A program made the translations under genes and the position numbers. This document shows, in pieces, positions 7,866-14,681 of a DNA stretch of 64,000 nucleotides; position 1 is the first letter of the stretch, and each line of letters begins with the position of its first letter. The notes under the pieces were generated by a model. The model was given only the letters and a program-made list of their open reading frames with translations, did no database searches and was not told where the DNA came from. The DNA comes from Fimenecus sp045543095. Lineage in GTDB: Bacteria; Bacillota; Clostridia; Oscillospirales; Acutalibacteraceae. Location: positions 1 to 64,000 of the forward strand of contig JAZQMC010000013.1 in assembly GCA_045543095.1 (NCBI GenBank), given 5' to 3'.

Positions 7866-8381
7866 ATGATTTACGAAGCACTTAACGAGAATGTTATGTT
7901 ACTTGAACTCTCACAAGAGGAAATGACCCGATATCGTATTACATACGAAACCATAGAAAAGGATGAAAGCTCCGCCCGAAAGGTTATAAGAAACATTTTA
8001 AGCCGTACCGATGCGGGCGAAAGGCTTGAAAAAGGTGAAAATGTTATTGTTGAAGCCTTGCCTGTCCCCAACGGGGGTTGCTTTTTTATTCTCACCTTCA
8101 CCGAGAAAAAGACAAGGTATAAGGTAAAAAAAGAACCTTATTATGTATTTGAAACCGAAAATCTTGATGACTTGCTCGATTTTGTGTCAGTTATTAAAAA
8201 AACACCGGTGAGCAAAGCAAAATGCAAAGCGTATAAAATGAATGATAGATACTTTTTATCTATCCCCCGCAACTCAACCCAAGCCATAAAAATAATGGGC
8301 GAATTCGGTAAACGCACTGATATGAGTACATACAGACTTTCTGAATACGGTTATCCGATGGGCGAATTTTATTTGCAATAG
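7866..8381 (+). CDS. mecA: MecA-like adaptor protein for the Clp protease
   Basis: A 171-residue protein. Members of the MecA family bind substrates through the N-terminal part and ClpC through the C-terminal part, feeding regulators to ClpCP. Visible features are the N-terminal LSQEEMTRYRITYE and RNILSRTDAGERLEKGENVIVEALPVPNGG region typical of the family, a shortened acidic linker, and a C-terminal domain YVFETENLDDLLDFVSVIK..YKMNDRYFLSI..EFGKRT. It is shorter than B. subtilis MecA (218). AGGAGG precedes the ATG. The last 13 bases overlap the end of rpe on the other strand. Confidence 0.8.
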   Translation: MIYEALNENVMLLELSQEEMTRYRITYETIEKDESSARKVIRNILSRTDAGERLEKGENVIVEALPVPNGGCFFILTFTEKKTRYKVKKEPYYVFETENLDDLLDFVSVIKKTPVSKAKCKAYKMNDRYFLSIPRNSTQAIKIMGEFGKRTDMSTYRLSEYGYPMGEFYLQ

Positions 8382-9037
8382 TTTTCTTCTGCAATAGCCT
8401 TGAATTTTTCGATTGTGGCTTTACGGTCGGGACTTGAGAAAATAGCGTTACCCGAAACAAAAACATCTGCACCCGCTTTTGCAGCAATGGCGATTGTTTT
8501 TTCGTTAATTCCGCCGTCAACCTCAATTTCGCAGTTAAGTCCGCGACGGTTAATTTCTTCACGAAGCTTTGCCACTTTTGGCATCATGTCTTCCATAAAA
8601 CCCTGTCCGCCAAAACCGGGCTCAACAGTCATAACAAGAACCATTGAAAGTTTGTCCAAGTATGGCAAAATTTCCTCAACAGGAGTTGCGGGCTTAACGG
8701 TGAGTGAAGCCTTTATTCCGTGAGATAGAATTTTGTCGATTGTTTCGTCTATGGGCGAGTCACATTCTGTGTGAAAAGTGATAATATCGGCACCGGCAGC
8801 CGCAAAATCATCAATATATTTAAGTGGTTCACTAATCATAAGGTGCACATCAAAGGGGACTGCGGTCGCCTTTTTAATGCACTTTACAACGGGTGCACCG
8901 AGAGTGATGTTGGGGACAAAATGGCCGTCCATAACGTCAATGTGCATATAGTCTGCACCGCAGACTTCCATATCTTTTAATTCCTCTGCAATTTTACCGT
9001 AATCGCAAGAGAGAATTGAGGGTGAAATTTTCATCAT
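8369..9037 (-). CDS. rpe: Ribulose-phosphate 3-epimerase
   Basis: A full-length 222-residue TIM-barrel enzyme that interconverts ribulose 5-phosphate and xylulose 5-phosphate in the pentose phosphate pathway, in the cytoplasm. Motifs: ISPSILSCDYGKIAEE, HIDVMDGHFVPNITLG (metal ligands and catalytic Asp), VHLMI, TVEPGFGGQGF and IEVDGGINEKT (second catalytic Asp). It converges on mecA with a 13-base overlap of the two 3' ends and no separating terminator. Confidence 0.96.
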   Translation of the reverse strand: MMKISPSILSCDYGKIAEELKDMEVCGADYMHIDVMDGHFVPNITLGAPVVKCIKKATAVPFDVHLMISEPLKYIDDFAAAGADIITFHTECDSPIDETIDKILSHGIKASLTVKPATPVEEILPYLDKLSMVLVMTVEPGFGGQGFMEDMMPKVAKLREEINRRGLNCEIEVDGGINEKTIAIAAKAGADVFVSGNAIFSSPDRKATIEKFKAIAEENYCK

Positions 9038-9113
9038 AACAATATCTCCGAAAAATAATTATAATATCAAGTTATTTTATCATAAAAAGCTTATAATGTC
9101 AAAGGAATGTGTG

Positions 9114-9300
9114 TATTCATAAACTCCGCAAGGAGTTTATTTCATATTTGGCGAAGACAAATATTTCATAATCCAACAGATTATTTCATATTGCGTAGCA
9201 ATATTTCATTTTTATGAAATAAATTGTTTGCACAATTTGTGAAATATCCCTTGCGGGATATGAAATAGCTGATGCTATGAAATACGCTAAAGCGTATTTT
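9114..9300. repeat. Hairpin array A: eight small palindromes on an inverting ATTTCAT/ATGAAAT spine
   Basis: This array fills the 329-base divergent gap between rpe and the EamA transporter. From left to right, small hairpins are separated by ATTTCAT: AAACTCC/GGAGTTT (9121-9138), ATTTG/CAAAT (9146-9162), AATC/GATT (9170-9182), ATTGC/GCAAT (9190-9202). At 9203-9220 the spine flips (ATTTCAT-TTTT-ATGAAAT) and then reads ATGAAAT (one copy GTGAAAT) between AAATTGT/ACAATTT (9221-9238), ATCCC/GGGAT (9246-9259), AGC/GCT (9267-9276) and ACGC/GCGT (9284-9295). Left and right spines can pair with each other, giving stacked four-way junctions. The homologous array C lies at 22506-22676. Confidence 0.9.
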
Positions 9301-9366
9301 AAATTACACTTGATTTGTGTACAAATACGAATTATAATAATTTCATCAAATTTTTTCGAGGTTATT

Positions 9367-10245
9367 ATGAGCAGCGTAAACAAATCAAAATTCAGCCTTA
9401 TTCTTTCAATGTTCATATTCGGCACAATCGGTATTTTCAGAAGATATATTCCGTTGCCGTCAAGTCTGCTTGCATTAGCAAGGGGTGCAATCGGCGTTAT
9501 TTTTCTGCTGATTTTTATGATGTTCAGAAAAGAAAAAGTGAGTTTTAAAGAAATCAAAAATAAAATTTTAATTCTGTGTATTTCGGGTGTGGCAATAGGC
9601 TTTAACTGGATTTTGCTTTTTGAGGCTTACAACTACACAACAGTTGCCACTGCGACACTATGTTATTATATGGCACCTGTTTTTGTGATTATCGCTTCAC
9701 CTTTTTTGTTTAAAGAAAAACTGACGCTTAAAAAGATTATCTGTGTTATTTCAGCACTTGCAGGTATGGTGCTTGTGTCGGGCGTAATAGAAACAGGTTT
9801 CACGGGAATAAGCGAATTAAAGGGTGTGCTTTTTGGCCTTGGTGCGGCGATACTTTATGCAAGTGTAGTGCTTATGAACAAAAAGACCGCGGGAGTACCT
9901 GCTTATCCGAAAACGGCAATTCAGCTTGGCAGTGCAGCAATCGTTTTATTGCCGTATACAATATTCACCGAGAATTTTGCAGAGATTACCTTTGAACCCC
10001 TTACAATAATAATGCTTATCGTTGTGGGCGTTGTGCATACGGGTATAACTTATGCACTTTATTTCGGCTCAATGGATAATCTTAAAGCACAGACTGTTGC
10101 AATTTTCAGTTACATAGACCCCGTTGTTGCAATTATTTTGTCGGGACTAATTCTCAATGAAGCTATGAGTATTTTCGGTGTAATCGGTGCAGTGCTGGTA
10201 CTCGGGTCAACAATGATGAGCGAGATAAATATTAAAAAGAAATAA
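9367..10245 (+). CDS. EamA/DMT-family transporter
   Basis: A 292-residue protein with ten predicted membrane helices and the two-fold EamA repeat of the drug/metabolite transporter superfamily: FGTIGIFRRYIPLPSSLLALARGAIG in the first half, GVVHTGITYALYFGSMDNLKAQTVAIFSYIDPVVAIILSGLILNE in the second. Such proteins export or import small metabolites. The substrate cannot be read from sequence. The start at 9367 was chosen because GAGG lies just upstream. Longer in-frame starts would run back into the hairpin array. It ends six bases before a large dispersed repeat that probably serves as terminator. Confidence 0.85.
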   Translation: MSSVNKSKFSLILSMFIFGTIGIFRRYIPLPSSLLALARGAIGVIFLLIFMMFRKEKVSFKEIKNKILILCISGVAIGFNWILLFEAYNYTTVATATLCYYMAPVFVIIASPFLFKEKLTLKKIICVISALAGMVLVSGVIETGFTGISELKGVLFGLGAAILYASVVLMNKKTAGVPAYPKTAIQLGSAAIVLLPYTIFTENFAEITFEPLTIIMLIVVGVVHTGITYALYFGSMDNLKAQTVAIFSYIDPVVAIILSGLILNEAMSIFGVIGAVLVLGSTMMSEINIKKK

Positions 10246-10250
10246 AAAAA

Positions 10251-10371
10251 GAAAGCCTCCCTTGTCAAAGGGAGGGGGACCGCCGTAGGCGGTGGAGGGA
10301 TTCATAAATGATTAAAAGGAATCCCCTCGCCACTTCGTGGCCCTCTCCCCTTTAACAAGGGGCGCTTTTTG
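10251..10371. repeat. Imperfect inverted repeat, dispersed 'CCTCCC' family; probable two-way terminator
   Basis: AAAGCCTCCCTTGTCAAAGG... at the left is answered by ...CCTTTAACAAGGGGCGCTTT at the right, with inner GGGACCGCC/GGCGGT and GCCAC/GTGGC hairpins. It separates the convergent EamA and PBP genes. A relative with the same layout (GGGGACCGC motif, about 120 bases, flanking A and T runs) is at 29855-29982. Confidence 0.7.
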
Positions 10372-10372
10372 T

Positions 10373-11773
10373 TTACGCATATTCGTTCTTAACTGTTTTC
10401 ATAACCTTTGAAGCAATCGGCACTGCACTTTTTATTGCCGAGGTGGTATCTTCAACCACAACAATAATCGCAAAGGGCATTTCGGGGAGTTGCGAATAAC
10501 CCACAAACAATGCATTGGGGTTAGTGTCGGGATTATCGCTGATTTCTGCCGTACCGGTTTTTCCGCACATCTTCATTTTAGGGAAATAACTGTCGCCATA
10601 TTGATTTGTAACATTTGAGCGTAGCATTTCGTCAAGCTTCTGTGCCACATCCGTTGTGAAATATTCACCGAGCACCGAGCTTTCGGCGGTAAAATCACTC
10701 TTGCCCTCGGGCGTTGTAATTTCTTCAACGAGATAAGGGCTCATTGCCGTGCCACCGTTGGCAACAGCAGAAATCATTGTAAGCATCTGGCAGGGGTTTA
10801 TAAGTGTGGTGTATTGACCAATGCCCGCCCAACCGATGTCGAGAGATTTCGCGTCAGCAAGATTTATCTTACTTGTATTTGCCTTGATTTTTCCGCTGAT
10901 TGTCATTCGCTCTTCAGAGTTAAAGCCAAGTCGCTCTGCGGTTGCTGTGAGCTTTTCTGCACCCAATTCCTCGGCAATCAATGCAAATGCCACGTTGCAG
11001 GATTTATTAAGTGCCTTCTCAAAGCCGATTTTACCGTGAGTGCCGTTGCAGATTACATAGCCCTCGCCAATCTGCACCTTGCCCTTGCATTCAAAGGTGC
11101 GGTCATAAATATCGGGAATATTTTCTATTGCACAAGCAGATGTAATCACTTTAAAGGTCGAGCCGGGAGTATAAAGTCCCGAGAAAAATCGATTCATATA
11201 AATACCGTCATATTTTCCGCTTGTGTCGGTGTTTATGTCGGTGGGCTTGTTGAGAATATCATAAGTCGGGTTTGAAACAATGCAAACAAGCTCGCCTGTT
11301 TTGTAATTCATAACCGCAACTGTACCCTTTTTGTCACCCAATGCTTTGTATGCCGTTTCGCACACATCGGCATTGAGAGTAAGGGTGATGTCATTACCCT
11401 TGCCGTAGCGTTTTAGGTTATAAACACCGTCGGTTAAGGTGTAACCTGTTAATTCATCTTTAAAAGAAGTTTGAATTCCGCTTGCAATATAGCCCGCCGA
11501 GTCACCTACCGTGTGAAGCACGGCTTTGCGGATATTTTTATTGTCATTGTAAATTCTCACACCGTCTTCGGTGGTTACAAGAATTTCGCCGTTGGTGTCT
11601 TTAATGTCACCCGCAGTTGCAAGATTTCCCGAGAAATACAAATGCCCGTTTGCACGGTTCATTGCCCAACTGTCAGCATTTGAAATAAGGTTGAAATACA
11701 AAAGAATTCCGCCCGCAAGGAATAAAAGAATTATTGCATAAAGGGATAATGCTCTTCTGCTGATAGATTTCAT
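10373..11773 (-). CDS. Class B penicillin-binding protein (PbpA type)
   Basis: A 466-residue peptidoglycan transpeptidase with an N-terminal membrane anchor (about 9-28), a short non-catalytic stretch and a C-terminal penicillin-binding domain. The three catalytic motifs are present: S-x-x-K in GSTFKVITS, S-x-N in KSCNVAFA and K-T-G in GKTGTAEIS. It is shorter than PBP2/FtsI and lacks the full dimerisation domain, like actinobacterial PbpA. Its ATG overlaps the stop of the FtsW/RodA gene (ATGA), so the pair is translationally coupled and probably acts as a glycosyltransferase-transpeptidase unit outside the membrane. Confidence 0.92.
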   Translation of the reverse strand: MKSISRRALSLYAIILLFLAGGILLYFNLISNADSWAMNRANGHLYFSGNLATAGDIKDTNGEILVTTEDGVRIYNDNKNIRKAVLHTVGDSAGYIASGIQTSFKDELTGYTLTDGVYNLKRYGKGNDITLTLNADVCETAYKALGDKKGTVAVMNYKTGELVCIVSNPTYDILNKPTDINTDTSGKYDGIYMNRFFSGLYTPGSTFKVITSACAIENIPDIYDRTFECKGKVQIGEGYVICNGTHGKIGFEKALNKSCNVAFALIAEELGAEKLTATAERLGFNSEERMTISGKIKANTSKINLADAKSLDIGWAGIGQYTTLINPCQMLTMISAVANGGTAMSPYLVEEITTPEGKSDFTAESSVLGEYFTTDVAQKLDEMLRSNVTNQYGDSYFPKMKMCGKTGTAEISDNPDTNPNALFVGYSQLPEMPFAIIVVVEDTTSAIKSAVPIASKVMKTVKNEYA

Positions 11774-13005
11774 TGACGAACACCCCCGAATCTGTAAGTG
11801 CTGCGGTCAACTGCCTTGATAAATGCTAAAAGTAACCAGCAGGCAATTACACTTGAACCGCCTCGGCTGATAAATGGCAAAGTAACACCCGTCATGGGCA
11901 GAATATCGTTAACACCGAATACATTGAGTGCCGCTTGAAACAGCATAAGTGCTGCTGCTGCACAAGCCGCGATTGCATAAAAAGATGAGCGGGCATATTT
12001 TGAATGGCGGATTGAATAAACAAGCAACGCAACATAAGAAAGCAGAATTGCACCCGCCATAATCATACCGAATTCTTCACATACCACACCAAAAACCAAG
12101 TCTTCGGTGGCGGCGAATATATCGCGAAGCTCACCATTGCCGAGCCCCACACCGAAAAGCCCACCGCTTGCAGAGTAAATCATGGTTCTTGTCTGCTGAT
12201 AGCCCGAGGTGTCAAAATATTCCCACACATGACCGTATGCGGCAAAGCGATTTGCAACATAGGGGCGGAAAATGAGAACTAAAAGTCCGCCCATAAGCAC
12301 AACTGTACAAACAAGGAATAATGTTCTTATATCGCCTGAACGCATAAAAGAAATAACAATAAATGTAAAAAAGAATATGAGTGCCGTGCCAAAGTCGGAC
12401 ATTAAAAACAAACAACCCACACAAGCAAAGGCGAAAATGATATATTTGGTTAAACTTTTATTGGACTGAAGTTTTTCAAGTGTCGCCGCACCTACAAAAA
12501 TGAATATGGCTTTTACAATTTCAGAGGGCTGAATTGAAAGTCCGCCGATATAAAGCCAGTTTTTCGCACCATTTGTGAATGTGGCAAATGCAAGAGTAAG
12601 AACAAGTGCACCAACGCCGATTATTGCCGCGGGAATTCGCAATGCCATAACTCGTTTCAAATCTCTTAAAAGCCATTGCAGTAAAACAAATCCGCCAATA
12701 CCCATAAGTACCGCTATTAGTTGCTTTATCGCCTTGTCAGGATAAACACTCGCGGTGATTGAAAGCCCGATTGATGTGAGCAAAAATGCAATGAGTTCAA
12801 CTTCAAAGCCTTTTCGCTTAAGCCCAAGACCAGCAATTATAAAATAAAGATATTCAACAAAAATATAGACACCAAAGGTGATTATTATACTTAATTTGAA
12901 TTCTTCAGCAGATTTTGAAAGCAAAGTGAATAAACAGGTAATTTGAAAAAGAGTAATAACAAAAAGCATTATCACCAAATTTACATTTTTAGTTTTTTTA
13001 AGCAT
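11770..13005 (-). CDS. FtsW/RodA/SpoVE-family lipid II polymerase
   Basis: A 411-residue SEDS protein with about ten membrane helices. Members polymerise lipid II into glycan strands. Landmarks are GAKNWLYIGGLSIQPSEIVKAIFI, LLMSDFGTALIFF, GGLFGVGLGNGELRD, TEDLVFGVVCEEFG and the C-terminal LPMTGVTLPFISRGGSSVIACW, all diagnostic. It is longer at the N-terminus than RodA. AGAGGTGAT precedes the ATG. It sits between an FHA protein (32 bases upstream) and a coupled PBP, so it is probably a dedicated SEDS-PBP pair. Whether it serves elongation, division or sporulation cannot be told. Confidence 0.93.
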   Translation of the reverse strand: MLKKTKNVNLVIMLFVITLFQITCLFTLLSKSAEEFKLSIIITFGVYIFVEYLYFIIAGLGLKRKGFEVELIAFLLTSIGLSITASVYPDKAIKQLIAVLMGIGGFVLLQWLLRDLKRVMALRIPAAIIGVGALVLTLAFATFTNGAKNWLYIGGLSIQPSEIVKAIFIFVGAATLEKLQSNKSLTKYIIFAFACVGCLFLMSDFGTALIFFFTFIVISFMRSGDIRTLFLVCTVVLMGGLLVLIFRPYVANRFAAYGHVWEYFDTSGYQQTRTMIYSASGGLFGVGLGNGELRDIFAATEDLVFGVVCEEFGMIMAGAILLSYVALLVYSIRHSKYARSSFYAIAACAAAALMLFQAALNVFGVNDILPMTGVTLPFISRGGSSVIACWLLLAFIKAVDRSTYRFGGVRQ

Positions 13006-13036
13006 AATATCACCTCTTTTATTAAAATTTTATCTC

Positions 13037-13753
13037 TTACGTTTCCTCATACAAAAATGCAAAATCACCGATTCTGATAACATCACCGTCATGCAACGGA
13101 GTTATTGAAAAAACGGGCTCGCCGTTGACGGTGGTTTTTGTAATACTGCCAAAATTTTCAATATGCCACTTGTTTCGTCGAAGTGTCAATTCTGCTTGCC
13201 TACGCGAAACATAAGGTGCAGAAATTTCAATATTACTTCCTGCTTCTCTGCCGATTGTCACATAATCACCGTCAAGGTCAAATTCTGCACCGTCGACAAT
13301 GTTCACAAGGCGTGGGCGAAGTATGGGCTTTTCTTTTTTATGGGAAATATCTTTATCCGCTTCACTGCCCATATAGAATTTCATAATCGCCGTGCCGAAT
13401 GCAATCACATCACCGTCAGAAAGCTTGGCATTTTTCTCAATTTTTTCGCCGTTTAAATGAACACCTGTTTTCGATTCTGTGTCAAAAACATAAAATCCGT
13501 CTTTTCGCAGAGCCACAACCGCGTGGGAACGTGAAACAGTTGAGTTTGAGAACACAATATCACAGGATTTGCTTCTTCCCACCGAGGTTTCATAGCAGGT
13601 AATGGGGTGTTGCTCGTTATTTGCCATATTGACAAGCACCGCATACACCTTTTTTTCGGGACGCAGACGGATAAGCGACCATACGCAGTTTATAATTACC
13701 GCAATGGCAAGAATACACAGCACATATCGCATAATATATTCAAGATTATCCAT
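13037..13753 (-). CDS. Membrane protein with two FHA domains
   Basis: A 238-residue protein with one N-terminal membrane helix (about 8-27), then two forkhead-associated domains, which bind phosphothreonine. First FHA (about 52-126): VGRSKSCDIVFSNSTVSRSHA..NGEKI. Second FHA (about 160-235): IGREAGSNIEISAPYVSRRQAEL..VNGEPV. The GR, S..H or R.Q, and N-G signatures are intact. It heads an operon with FtsW/RodA and a PBP, the same arrangement as actinobacterial fhaB-rodA-pbpA. That layout suggests Ser/Thr-kinase control of cell-wall synthesis. No kinase gene is in the window. Confidence 0.9.
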   Translation of the reverse strand: MDNLEYIMRYVLCILAIAVIINCVWSLIRLRPEKKVYAVLVNMANNEQHPITCYETSVGRSKSCDIVFSNSTVSRSHAVVALRKDGFYVFDTESKTGVHLNGEKIEKNAKLSDGDVIAFGTAIMKFYMGSEADKDISHKKEKPILRPRLVNIVDGAEFDLDGDYVTIGREAGSNIEISAPYVSRRQAELTLRRNKWHIENFGSITKTTVNGEPVFSITPLHDGDVIRIGDFAFLYEET

Positions 13754-13902
13754 ATATACTCCTCCCGAAAATAAATTTTTTCTATTATAAGGATAACTTT
13801 TACATTTAGTCTTGTCAATTCATTTAAGGATAATGTAATTGTTTTTTAATTTTTCTGTAATCAATTTTAATAATTGTGTTATAATCGTTATAGGTGATTT
13901 AT

Positions 13903-14595
13903 ATGACGGAAATTGAAAAAAGAGTACAAGCTAAACTTTTCGAAATGCAGGATTTATCTTATCGCGAATTTCATTCAAGGCTTATGCCCACCGTACCAAA
14001 AGAAAAAATTATCGGTGTACGCGTGCCGGCACTTCGTAAATTCGCAAAGGAATTCGCCAAAACTGACGATGCAAAAGATTTTATTGAAATTCTGCCCCAT
14101 AAATATTATGAAGAAGATAATCTGCACGCATTTTTAATTGAACAAATCAAAGATTTTGATGAATGCATTTCTGCTTTAGATGATTTTCTTCTATTTGTTG
14201 ATAATTGGGCAACCTGTGATATGATGTCACCGAAAGTGTTGAGCAAAAACCCCGTTTTACTATATAAAAAAATTGAAGAGTGGGCAAAGTCAGAACACAT
14301 TTACACAGTGAGATTTGCTGTTGTTACTTTAATGAAATTTTTTATGAATGAACATTTAGATAAAAAACATCTAAGCTTGCTTTTGAGTATTAAATCTGAC
14401 GAATACTATATTAATATGGCTGTTGCGTGGTATCTTGCAACTGCACTTGCAAGTAACTGGGGTATGGTTATTCCGTATATAGAAAAACAGAAATTCAGTA
14501 AATGGGTACATAATAAAGCAATTCAAAAAGCAGTTGAAAGTTACAGGATAACGAAAGAACAGAAAGAGTACTTAAAGACACTTAAAGTTAAATAA
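13903..14595 (+). CDS. AlkD-like DNA alkylation repair protein
   Basis: A 230-residue all-helical HEAT-repeat protein of the AlkD family of DNA glycosylases. It begins with EKRVQAKLFEMQDLSYREFHSRLMP and GVRVPALRKFAKEF, followed by DNWATCDMMSPKVL (the family W-CD signature), RFAVVTLMKFF, and AVAWYLATALASNWGMVIPY. Known members excise N3- and N7-alkyl purines. ATG at 13903 is used because AGGTGAT stands seven bases upstream. The gene is more AT-rich than its neighbours and stands alone between divergent and convergent genes, so recent acquisition is possible. Confidence 0.85.
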   Translation: MTEIEKRVQAKLFEMQDLSYREFHSRLMPTVPKEKIIGVRVPALRKFAKEFAKTDDAKDFIEILPHKYYEEDNLHAFLIEQIKDFDECISALDDFLLFVDNWATCDMMSPKVLSKNPVLLYKKIEEWAKSEHIYTVRFAVVTLMKFFMNEHLDKKHLSLLLSIKSDEYYINMAVAWYLATALASNWGMVIPYIEKQKFSKWVHNKAIQKAVESYRITKEQKEYLKTLKVK

Positions 14596-14650
14596 AAATA
14601 GCCTTTAAAATTCTTAATAATTACGCATTACGCATTACGAATTCAGCATT

Positions 14651-14677
14651 AAAAAAGCACCCCGCAGGGTGCTTTTT
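14651..14677. terminator. Bidirectional terminator between AlkD and GH2 genes
   Basis: AAAAAGCACCC-CGCA-GGGTGCTTTTT is symmetric, with A and T runs, so it can stop both converging genes. A short repeat of TTACGCATTACG lies just before it (14619-14645), typical of dispersed intergenic repeats. Confidence 0.85.
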
Positions 14678-14681
14678 GTTA

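Noticed and set aside
9114..9300. CRISPR array (constant repeat, variable spacers)
   Set aside because: The constant unit is only 7 bases and inverts in mid-array. The variable parts are palindromes of 9-18 bases with a homologous counterpart at 22506. No cas gene is in the window.
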